NCBI GenBank assembly: GCA_964655775.1
Contig: CAZZNQ010000129.1
Coordinates: 1-7,241, forward strand
Length of the DNA stretch: 7,241 nucleotides
From: CAZZNQ01 sp964655775
GTDB lineage: Bacteria > Planctomycetota > Brocadiia > SM23-32
Direction of reading: 5' to 3'
The notes under the pieces are model-generated. The model did not search any database and was not told the DNA's origin. It saw only the letters and a program-made list of their open reading frames with translations. The position numbers were made by a program, and so were the translations under genes. This document shows, one piece after another, positions 1-5,850 of this stretch; positions within the stretch are counted from its first letter, which is position 1, and the number at the start of each line of letters is the position of its first letter.

Positions 1-428
1 CAGGCACCAAACCTGTTTACGCCGAAGACGGACTTGACATGGGCAACCATCTGGGCTTCCGTCATCTTATCTGCGCCGTCCACGCCCACGATCTCGCCCT
101 GGAAGTCCTTGTTCCTCTCCAGCGCCTTCTGCAGTTCCTTCCGCGCCTGGCCGGGACCGAATATGTAGAGCTTCTCGACGCCGTGCGCAGCCCGCATTAT
201 GCGCTTGTAGAGACGGTCGGCCTTCTGGTGGCGCTTCTCGTCGGCGGTAACGTGCGGGGCAAGCCTACCGTATATGCCCGCCTGGGACGATCCCGCCCGA
301 TGGGCCTTGCCAACTGCCTCGGTCGGGTCCACCTGGGCGTGCTCCACCTCCGTGCCCCCATCCGAGTCCAACCAGATTCCGTACACCTGAGTGTGATCCA
401 ACCAGATCCCAAGATAGGGCTTCTTCAT
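1..428 (-). CDS. Small eRF1-domain-2-like protein (hypothetical), at window edge
   Basis: The ATG at 428 opens a frame of 142 codons that reaches the left edge. The last two bases are TG, so the next codon is TGA, TGG, TGC or TGT, and the protein may end exactly at the edge. The N-terminus reads MKKPYLGIWLDHTQVYGIWL, a short beta-hairpin-like segment. A basic helix follows around residues 66-85 (DEKRHQKADRLYKRIMRA). Then come LYIFGPGQARKELQKAL (about 90-106) and a C-terminal VDGADKMTEAQMVAHVKSVF segment (about 116-135). The order WxDH, IFGPGxAKxEL, then ADKMTxxQ is one I associate with small bacterial proteins resembling domain 2 of archaeal/eukaryotic release factor eRF1. Their function is not settled, and the family link is from memory. 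No signal peptide or membrane segment is visible, so it is probably cytosolic. A strong Shine-Dalgarno (GGGGGAGGA, 431-439) precedes the start, and the gene has its own promoter upstream. Confidence 0.75.
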   Translation of the reverse strand, partial: MKKPYLGIWLDHTQVYGIWLDSDGGTEVEHAQVDPTEAVGKAHRAGSSQAGIYGRLAPHVTADEKRHQKADRLYKRIMRAAHGVEKLYIFGPGQARKELQKALERNKDFQGEIVGVDGADKMTEAQMVAHVKSVFGVNRFGA

Positions 429-430
429 AT

Positions 431-439
431 TCCTCCCCC
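431..439 (-). promoter_or_regulatory. Ribosome binding site of the 142-residue protein
   Basis: The minus strand reads GGGGGAGGA just before the ATG at 428. GGAGG lies only three bases from the start codon, which is short, but no other in-frame start nearby has a comparable site, so this fixes the start. Confidence 0.6.
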
Positions 440-464
440 GAGAGCAAGCACGTTAGGAGCCCGT

Positions 465-484
465 TACCATGTCAATCCATGGTA
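465..484. repeat. Perfect inverted repeat over the -10/start site (candidate operator)
   Basis: The sequence is TACCATG, six bases, CATGGTA: two perfect 7-base arms, 20 bases in all. One arm contains the whole -10 hexamer and the other lies just downstream of the predicted start point. Size and position fit a binding site for a dimeric repressor, but no regulator gene is next to it and the role is inference. Confidence 0.4.
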
Positions 485-507
485 CGAAGCGGCGACAGCG
501 ATGTCAA
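479..507 (-). promoter_or_regulatory. Sigma-70-type promoter of the 142-residue protein gene
   Basis: On the minus strand a perfect TTGACA (-35, 502-507) is followed by a 17-base spacer and TACCAT (-10, 479-484). The start point would fall near 472, giving a leader of about 44 bases before the ATG at 428. It lies in the 167-base gap after the kinase gene, so the small gene need not depend on the upstream transcription unit. A perfect dyad starts exactly on the -10 box. Confidence 0.65.
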
Positions 508-521
508 GAAGTGCAGGTAAG

Positions 522-535
522 AGTCCGACCGGACT
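522..535. repeat. Short GC-rich palindrome between the kinase gene and the next promoter
   Basis: AGTCCG, AC, CGGACT: two perfect 6-base arms with a two-base centre, about 60 bases past the kinase stop. No T-run follows on the minus strand, so it is not a textbook intrinsic terminator. It could be a protein site or chance. The rest of 508-595 is GC-rich with nothing I recognise. Confidence 0.25.
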
Positions 536-595
536 GGGCTGAGACGACGGACATCCGAGGGCGGCGCGGCCGACCCGGAGCCCCTGACGAAGCGT

Positions 596-2653
596 TCAGA
601 ACCAGCTCTGAGCGGGTCGCAGCAGCACGACTTCCGAGTCCTCCAGCAGCACCACGTCTCGTTCGAGCCACTTCTCGCGGGCCGTCTCGATCTTGGCGTG
701 AACCTTCTGCCGACGTTCATCGTCCGGAGGCAATGCCTCGAACGCGGCGGTCCAGTAGCGCACGGCCTCCCGGAAGTCACCTTTGTCGAAGGCTTTGCGG
801 CCCTCGGTGAGCGTGGTGCGCAGCAGCCCCGCCCTCTCGCGTCGCTCTATTTCGGCGACGAGGAGCTTGACCTCGGGGTTGTCAGGCATGGTCTGAAGCG
901 CAAAATCCACGGCCCGGCGGGCCTCCGCCGTGTTCCCCTCCTCCAGGTAGCGGCGCACCTCCGCCAACTCGTACTCCACCATCTGGCTCGTCTCGCGGGA
1001 TGCGGCCACTTGGCGTTTGGCATCGCTCAGACCGGGGCAGTCCACCCACATGCGCCGCACGCTGCCGAGAAGCTTCTCGGCCTCGTCCGTACGGCGCTCT
1101 TCCAGCAGTTTGCCGATGCTGGCGATCCGGCGCTTTGCGAGGGCCATGCGCGACTGGACGTTCCGGATGAACGCGGGCAGCCCATGCGCGCGGCCAATCT
1201 GGGCAGGGATGGAGTCCAGAACTTCGAGCGACTCGTTTAGGCGTCCCTTTCCGGCGAGCGCCCGGCCCTGGCGCACACGCTCCTCGTGGTATTCGCGACG
1301 TGCCTGCTCAAAGCTGGCGGCCAGCCGCTGTGCTCGCTCGCGGGCACGCTGAAACACCTTGCCCTGCACTTCCTGCACCTGCTGCAGTTTCTCGATCGCT
1401 TCGTCGAACTGGTGCCTGGCGACCAGACGGCGGGCGTTCTCTTCGATCTTGCTGATTTGCACGGACGTCTGACGGCGGAGCTGGCTGAGGTTGCTGGCGC
1501 AAGACATGCACAGTTCCGCGTCCAGACGGTTCCGGGCGCCGCATTCCGGACACTCATCGAAGAGCTCGGAGAGATCGGCCTTGCAGTGCAGACAGGTGGT
1601 CTGCGTGGCGGGGTTCTCCTTGCCGCAGTTGGGACAACCCATCTGGATTCGGCTGATCTGCCGCTCGTACGCCTTTACCGCGTCCAGCAGTTCCTGCGCG
1701 CTCTGGTAGCGGGCGTCGGGCTCCACTTCCAGGCATTTCAGCACGAGGCTGTCGATCCGGGGGTCGACCTCGGGGTTCAACTTACTGGGACGTTCGGGCG
1801 GCAGATCGTCGGGCACTGTGTCGGTCAGCGACCGGTACATCACGGCGCCGAGCGAGAATATGTCGCTTCTCTCGTCGGTGCGGTCCACGCTGATGGCCTG
1901 CTCGGGGGCCATATAGCCGCGCGTTCCCATAACGCGTCGCTTCCGCGGCTGCTCGCCTTTGCCCTCGGCAACAAGCCCGGCCACGCCGAAATCGGCGATC
2001 TTGACCATTCCCTGGTCGTTGAGCATGATGTTGGCCGGCTTCAGGTCGCGGTGGATGATGCCCTTGGAGTGGGCGTAGCACAGGGCCTCGACGCACTGCT
2101 TCATGATCTGGATGAAGAACTTCTCGTTCACCTGCCCGGTGGCCAGAAGCTCGCCCAGGGTAGTCCCCTCCACGAACTCCATCGCGAAGTAATAGGTCTC
2201 GCCCTCGCGCCCCCGGTCGATGATGTTCACGATGTTCGGATGGTTCAGCGAGGCCAGCAGGTCGGTCTCGCTGTCAAACTGCCGAACGAAGCTCTGCCTC
2301 TTGGCGAACGCTTTGGGCAGGATCTTCAGGGCCACCGGCCGGTCCAGCGAGAGTTGGGTGGCGCGATAGACCACGGCCATGGCACCGGCGCCGATCATGC
2401 TGTCGATGCGGAAGCCGCCCAGTTCGCTTCCCCGCGCGATCTCGCCGTATTCACTGCGGCGTTTCTCGTTGGCGAAGCCATCGGTGCCCCAGGTGGTCTC
2501 ACCGGCCGGCCTTACCTCCAGGGAGCCGTGGTCCGCCTGGCTTCGGCGGACGCGCATCGATTTGCCGCACATCGGGCACTCCGCCCGGCCGGATTCGGTC
2601 TTCTCGCCCCACTCGAACTCGTTGTCACAATATGGGCATTTCACAGCAGCCAT
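596..2653 (-). CDS. Soluble Ser/Thr protein kinase with zinc ribbons and TPR-like tail
   Basis: A 685-residue protein kinase that should phosphorylate Ser/Thr on unknown targets. Domains in order: a zinc ribbon at the N-terminus (Cys6/9 and Cys26/29); a PknB-type kinase domain at about 81-330; two more CxxC pairs after it (Cys340/343 with 354/357, Cys368/371 with 382/385); then a helical region (about 398-665) with about five degenerate TPR-like units, for example 561-593 and 615-645. The catalytic set looks complete: glycine loop GAGAMAVV (88-95), Lys110 in VALK, Glu129, HRDLKPAN (201-208), DFG (221-223), and GTRGYMAPEQ (243-252). No transmembrane segment is visible, unlike classical PknB with PASTA domains, so it is likely cytosolic. 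I chose the ATG at 2653 because AAGGAG sits nine bases upstream. An in-frame ATG at 2683 would add ten residues but has no clear site. It is the last of four same-strand genes, 103 bases after the glycosylase gene. Kinase assignment is very sure; role unknown. Confidence 0.95.
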   Translation of the reverse strand: MAAVKCPYCDNEFEWGEKTESGRAECPMCGKSMRVRRSQADHGSLEVRPAGETTWGTDGFANEKRRSEYGEIARGSELGGFRIDSMIGAGAMAVVYRATQLSLDRPVALKILPKAFAKRQSFVRQFDSETDLLASLNHPNIVNIIDRGREGETYYFAMEFVEGTTLGELLATGQVNEKFFIQIMKQCVEALCYAHSKGIIHRDLKPANIMLNDQGMVKIADFGVAGLVAEGKGEQPRKRRVMGTRGYMAPEQAISVDRTDERSDIFSLGAVMYRSLTDTVPDDLPPERPSKLNPEVDPRIDSLVLKCLEVEPDARYQSAQELLDAVKAYERQISRIQMGCPNCGKENPATQTTCLHCKADLSELFDECPECGARNRLDAELCMSCASNLSQLRRQTSVQISKIEENARRLVARHQFDEAIEKLQQVQEVQGKVFQRARERAQRLAASFEQARREYHEERVRQGRALAGKGRLNESLEVLDSIPAQIGRAHGLPAFIRNVQSRMALAKRRIASIGKLLEERRTDEAEKLLGSVRRMWVDCPGLSDAKRQVAASRETSQMVEYELAEVRRYLEEGNTAEARRAVDFALQTMPDNPEVKLLVAEIERRERAGLLRTTLTEGRKAFDKGDFREAVRYWTAAFEALPPDDERRQKVHAKIETAREKWLERDVVLLEDSEVVLLRPAQSWF

Positions 2654-2662
2654 CTCATGGGA

Positions 2663-2668
2663 CTCCTT
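2663..2668 (-). promoter_or_regulatory. Ribosome binding site of the kinase gene (decides the start)
   Basis: AAGGAG on the minus strand, nine bases before the ATG at 2653. It lies inside the coding extension that the ATG at 2683 would require, so it argues for the shorter protein. The gap 2654-2756 otherwise shows no convincing promoter. Confidence 0.6.
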
Positions 2669-2756
2669 GGAGCTGTGGTGCACGATTCAGGCGCGCGGGC
2701 CGGTCCTCGCTGCCGCTGTTCCATCCTGAGGCGCCGCTCGCGCCCGGTCGCAGTTT

Positions 2757-3425
2757 CTAGCAGTATTCCTCAAGCGGTTCACCGAGCAAGCGGCGTACCG
2801 GACATCCGTTGCAGATGGGCTTGGGCCTGCAGTGGCGCTTGCCCACCTCCACAAGCTGCGCGTGATAGTCCTGGAACAGCTCGATGTCCGCCGGCAGCAC
2901 GGACTCGAACAGATCCTTCAGTTCGTAGTAGCCGCACTCCGGGTCCAGAAGCCCGTGCCGGACGACGATCCGGTTCGTGTAGGTGTCCACAACGAAGACC
3001 GGCCGCTCCAGTGCGTAGAGCATGATGCTGTCGGCCGTCTCCGGGCCGATGCCCCTGATCGCCAGGAGGTCGGCACGCAGTTCATCCGTGGGCACATCCG
3101 TGAGCTCGTCCAGGTCACCGTCGCAGCGCTCCACTACCCACTGCGCCAGGCGATGCACCCGCGCGGCCTTCTGCCGATAGTAGCCTGCCGGCCGGATGAG
3201 CGACTGCAATTGAAGCGGGTCCAATTCGGCCAGAGCCCGCGGCGACAGGACCTTCGCCTCCTTCAGGTTGCCGATGGCCTTTTCGACGTTGCGCCAGTTC
3301 GTTCGCTGTGTGAGGATCGCCCCCACCATCACCTCAAACGGCGTGTCGCCCGGCCACCAGGCGCGATGCCCGTGGGCGGAAAGCAGTGCATCGTAAAGCT
3401 CCCGCAGATCGTTGCTCGTGCTCAT
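2757..3425 (-). CDS. Endonuclease III-superfamily DNA glycosylase (MagIII/COG2231-like)
   Basis: A 222-residue HhH-GPD protein expected to excise damaged bases in base-excision repair. Seen: WWPGDTPFEVMVGAILTQRTNW (about 23-44), the helix-hairpin-helix LAIRGIGPETADSIML (121-136), and the catalytic Asp147 in FVVDTYT. A C-terminal cysteine set C199, C205, C208, C222 probably binds a [4Fe-4S] cluster. The WWPG and GPETADS motifs recall the COG2231 branch, which includes the Helicobacter 3-methyladenine glycosylase MagIII, rather than Nth or MutY. The lysine that gives Nth its AP-lyase activity (in its GRKTA motif) is aligned here with Glu129, so I infer a monofunctional glycosylase; alkylated purines are the likely but unproven substrate. 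Cysteine spacing is C-x5-C-x2-C-x13-C, not the C-x6-C-x2-C-x5-C of Nth, and the fourth Cys is the last residue. The Shine-Dalgarno before the ATG at 3425 is weak. It lies between the RNA methyltransferase and kinase genes. Confidence 0.9.
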   Translation of the reverse strand: MSTSNDLRELYDALLSAHGHRAWWPGDTPFEVMVGAILTQRTNWRNVEKAIGNLKEAKVLSPRALAELDPLQLQSLIRPAGYYRQKAARVHRLAQWVVERCDGDLDELTDVPTDELRADLLAIRGIGPETADSIMLYALERPVFVVDTYTNRIVVRHGLLDPECGYYELKDLFESVLPADIELFQDYHAQLVEVGKRHCRPKPICNGCPVRRLLGEPLEEYC

Positions 3426-3489
3426 CCTGTTCCGCTCAAGAAAGTCTTGTTCTCGTTCGACGGGCGCGGCAAACGGTCAACAGCAGGCT

Positions 3490-4536
3490 TCAGTGACCGA
3501 GCGACTTGCTGACAACCAGGATCGAGCACGCCCTGCCCTTCCAGTTGCACATCACGCGCCGTCGGACTCTCACATTCGGCATGCCCTTCACCGCGTTCTC
3601 GCCCAGTTTGGGATCACGCAGGAGCATGGCGAGCGTGCCGTCGTAGTCAAGTACGCGAAGGCACTCGCGCATCAGTCGCGCGAAGTCCGCAGGTTTCCAC
3701 GGTCTGCCGGTGACCGGATCGCTTTGCGGCGGCGACGTTGCGATGCTGCCGAATGTCCGCTCGCGAAATGGTAGCGCGGCTGCGTCGCCGCGGTACAGAT
3801 CCAGCTCCACTCCTGCAATCTCGGCGTCGGCACCAGCCCAACCGAGTTTCTTGGCGGAGACGTCCCCGCCCAAAGCGGGCCCGGGCGGCGCCATGAAGTT
3901 CCGCTCGATGAGGATCGTCCCGGTGCCGCAGAACGGGTCCAGCAACGGCTCGCCCGCCACCGGTGCAGCGTAGTCGACCAGCGCCGCCGCCAGCGTCGGC
4001 TCGGTCTCACCGGAACCGTGGTACCTCTTGTATGCCCGAACCGAGAGCGGCCTCGACGCAAGTCGGCCCAACAGTCGGCATTCATTCCGGTGGATGTCGA
4101 TTTGCAGTTCCAGGGGCCGCGCGTCCAGCACCGCGCGCACCCCGGCCTCGGAGAAGGCGTCCAGAGCGGCCTCTTCCACATCCTTGTAGGTGAACGAGTG
4201 CTCGCCCTTGCGCTGCACGCCGACGGACACCTCCCCACTGTCGGGGGGGCTTCCCTCGACCGCGGCGAAGGTCTCCTGCCAATCGGGTATCGCTATGCGC
4301 CGCACGCGTTCGGCAATCGTCGCCAAGCTGTCCCGCGAGCCGCTCACCTGAAAGGCTTCGAAGAGAGAAAACACGTTCTGCGCGGTGCGCAGCTCGGCCA
4401 GCCGCGCGGCGTCGCCCTCCCAATCGAAGACCACCTCACACCAGTGCCGCTCGACCTCGACGCCCAGCCTGCGGGACACCTCTCCCGCAAGGGCGCGCTC
4501 AAGACCGTAGAGACAAGTTATCGCGTACGTCGCCAT
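3490..4536 (-). CDS. THUMP-domain RNA methyltransferase (Trm14/TrmN/UPF0020-like)
   Basis: A 348-residue SAM-dependent methyltransferase, probably modifying a guanosine N2 in tRNA or rRNA. The N-terminal half (MATYAITCLYGLERALAGEV, then EVSVGVQRKGEHSFTYKDVE at 102-121 and LELQIDIHRNECRLLG at 142-157) reads as an N-terminal ferredoxin-like region plus a THUMP RNA-binding domain. The Rossmann-fold half carries DPFCGTGTILIE (200-211), the SAM-binding motif I of this family, and GDAAALPF (250-257). The catalytic motif position, normally N/D-PP-Y/F, reads SPPQ (268-271), which lacks the usual aromatic residue. I chose the ATG at 4536: GGAG lies five bases upstream and the protein then starts like its relatives. 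A GTG at 4578 would add 14 unrelated-looking residues. It begins 48 bases after ribD ends, suggesting co-transcription. Family is confident; the exact target nucleotide cannot be told. Confidence 0.88.
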   Translation of the reverse strand: MATYAITCLYGLERALAGEVSRRLGVEVERHWCEVVFDWEGDAARLAELRTAQNVFSLFEAFQVSGSRDSLATIAERVRRIAIPDWQETFAAVEGSPPDSGEVSVGVQRKGEHSFTYKDVEEAALDAFSEAGVRAVLDARPLELQIDIHRNECRLLGRLASRPLSVRAYKRYHGSGETEPTLAAALVDYAAPVAGEPLLDPFCGTGTILIERNFMAPPGPALGGDVSAKKLGWAGADAEIAGVELDLYRGDAAALPFRERTFGSIATSPPQSDPVTGRPWKPADFARLMRECLRVLDYDGTLAMLLRDPKLGENAVKGMPNVRVRRRVMCNWKGRACSILVVSKSLGH

Positions 4537-4541
4537 ATTCG

Positions 4542-4545
4542 CTCC
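4542..4545 (-). promoter_or_regulatory. Ribosome binding site of the THUMP methyltransferase gene
   Basis: GGAG on the minus strand, five bases before the ATG at 4536. It supports this start over the upstream GTG at 4578. No promoter is visible in the 48 bases after ribD. Confidence 0.5.
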
Positions 4546-4584
4546 AGAACATGCGGATCGATTGCTGGCCGGAGTCACCGCGCA

Positions 4585-5718
4585 TCACGGCAGCCATTCG
4601 GTCGGATCGCTTACCCACGCTTCCAGCAGGATGTCCGAGCCGATGGGGCTGGTCCTGCACTCACGCAGCCGCGCTGCCTCTTCCACTGTTCGCTTCCCCA
4701 GGCCCGCAACGGCCCCGGTCGCACGCCGCCCGCCGATGACGATCGGGGCTATGAAGACCATGACATTGTCGACGAGCGCCGCGTCGAAGAGCGCGCCGAG
4801 AAGCTCGCCGCCGCCCTCCACCAGAACATTCGTCATCTCGCGCCGGGCCAGTTCATGCATCAGCGCGGTCATGTCTATCCGGTCCGGCCGATCTTCGACG
4901 GCTCTGACGGGCACGGCCTCGCAGCCGAGTTCCTGCAGTTGCCGCAAGCCCTGTGGGGCATTGCCCTGGGGGAACGCAAGGAGAACCGGGGCATCGGACA
5001 CAGTGCGGACAAGCTGAGACTCCTTTGGGACAATGCCGGCTCCGCAGACCACCAGGCGAGAGGCGGTGCGCTTGGCCTCACAGTGGCGACAGGTGAGCAG
5101 CGGATCGTCTTGCAGCACTGTGCGGCTTCCGACCATGATGCAGTCCACCACGGCCCTGAGCTGGTGCACCTTGTGCCGTGCGGCGGCCGAGCTGATCCAC
5201 CGCGAGGAACCTGTGCGCGTGGCGATCTTGCCGTCCACGCTCATCGCCCACTTGGCCGTCACCAACGGCATCGCCTCGGCCGCCAGTTTGAAAAAGCCCG
5301 CGTTCAGCCGCACGGCCTCCTCCCGGCACAACCCGATTTCGGTCTCTACGCCGCGTTCATTCAGCAGTATCAGGCCCTTGCCCCGGGTCTTGGTTGTGGG
5401 GTCGAGCGTAGGAGTCACAACGCGCGCGATGCCGGCGTCGGCGACGAGCGGAGCGCAGGGAGGCGTCTTGCCCTCGTGAGCACAAGGCTCCAGCGTCACG
5501 TACATCGTTGCGCCGCGGGCCGCTTCCCCGGCCGTCTCCAGCGCCTGCATCTCGGCGTGCGGACCACCGAAGCGCTCGTGGAAGCCTTCCCCCACAATCC
5601 GGCCGCCCTTGACGACCACAGCCCCGACCATCGGGTTGGGCTCGACGCTGCCGCGCCCCCGGTGGGCGAGCCCAAGGGCTCGCTCCATAAACTCCTTATC
5701 CGACGATGGTGGCGGCAT
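4585..5718 (-). CDS. ribD: Bifunctional riboflavin deaminase/reductase RibD
   Basis: A full-length 377-residue RibD that acts early in riboflavin synthesis: it deaminates the pyrimidine product of GTP cyclohydrolase II, then reduces its ribosyl side chain with NADPH. The deaminase domain (about 8-145) has EPNPMVGAVVV (26-36), the zinc ligands His54 with Glu56 in PHAEMQAL, and Cys79 and Cys88 in EPCAHEGKTPPC. The reductase domain (about 150-370) has TAKWAMSVDGKIATRTG (154-170), GSRTVLQDDPLLT (197-209) and NVLVEGGGELLG (297-308). The usual DPNP-x-V-x-GKG stretch joining the domains reads DPTTKTRGKG (106-115). GAGG seven bases before the ATG at 5718 supports the start. It leads a run of four minus-strand genes and is divergent from accA. 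No other riboflavin gene is nearby, and the leader of about 27 bases leaves no room for an FMN riboswitch. Confidence 0.97.
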   Translation of the reverse strand: MPPPSSDKEFMERALGLAHRGRGSVEPNPMVGAVVVKGGRIVGEGFHERFGGPHAEMQALETAGEAARGATMYVTLEPCAHEGKTPPCAPLVADAGIARVVTPTLDPTTKTRGKGLILLNERGVETEIGLCREEAVRLNAGFFKLAAEAMPLVTAKWAMSVDGKIATRTGSSRWISSAAARHKVHQLRAVVDCIMVGSRTVLQDDPLLTCRHCEAKRTASRLVVCGAGIVPKESQLVRTVSDAPVLLAFPQGNAPQGLRQLQELGCEAVPVRAVEDRPDRIDMTALMHELARREMTNVLVEGGGELLGALFDAALVDNVMVFIAPIVIGGRRATGAVAGLGKRTVEEAARLRECRTSPIGSDILLEAWVSDPTEWLP

Positions 5719-5725
5719 GCAGCAT

Positions 5726-5729
5726 CCTC
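5726..5729 (-). promoter_or_regulatory. Ribosome binding site of ribD
   Basis: GAGG on the minus strand, seven bases before the ribD ATG at 5718. An out-of-frame ATG overlaps the spacing directly after it but opens no gene. Confidence 0.5.
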
Positions 5730-5751
5730 AAGTCAAGGGGGCAACTTGGGG

Positions 5752-5781
5752 ATTATACAGTGCCGACCCTCCTTGATTCAA
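5752..5781 (-). promoter_or_regulatory. Sigma-70-type promoter of ribD
   Basis: The minus strand has a perfect TATAAT (-10, 5752-5757), 18 bases downstream of TTGAAT (-35, 5776-5781). Transcription would start near 5745, about 27 bases before the ribD start codon. Three bases of this -35 box are shared with the accA -35 box on the other strand. Confidence 0.65.
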
Positions 5782-5801
5782 AAACGGCCCGTGACTACAA
5801 T
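5773..5801 (+). promoter_or_regulatory. Sigma-70-type promoter of accA
   Basis: TTGATT (-35, 5773-5778), a 17-base spacer, then TACAAT (-10, 5796-5801). The start point would be near 5808, leaving a leader of about 43 bases before the accA ATG at 5851. An in-frame ATG at 5800 overlaps the -10 box and therefore cannot be the start of a transcript made from this promoter. Confidence 0.62.
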
Positions 5802-5850
5802 GCCCGTTGCGTCCGGTGTGAGGGGATCACCTTCCAGGACATTTCCAGAT

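Noticed and set aside
617..658. VVLL-E-D / E-VVLL near-repeat at the kinase C-terminus
   Set aside because: It is two short hydrophobic stretches a few residues apart and too small to call a repeat or a domain; it may just be a beta-hairpin.
1286..3025. Long open frame (579 codons) on the plus strand antisense to the kinase and glycosylase genes
   Set aside because: It runs across two well-supported minus-strand genes, its translation shows no family motifs, and such open antisense frames are expected at this base composition.
3426..3489. TTGACC-like -35 before the glycosylase gene on the minus strand
   Set aside because: The hexamer 17 bases downstream is AACGAG, a poor -10, and no better spacing works.
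5726..5751. Hairpin that would pair the ribD Shine-Dalgarno GAGG with an upstream CCCC stretch
   Set aside because: The predicted ribD transcript starts near 5745, so most of the outer arm would not be transcribed, and the stem has a mismatch on the RNA strand.
4018..5850. In-frame open extension upstream of accA, which would give a 962-residue protein
   Set aside because: It is antisense to ribD and the THUMP methyltransferase, AccA homology starts just after 5851, and the accA promoter lies at 5773-5801 inside the extension.
5719..5850. Possible FMN riboswitch before ribD
   Set aside because: The predicted leader is about 27 bases, far too short, and none of the conserved FMN-element segments are visible.
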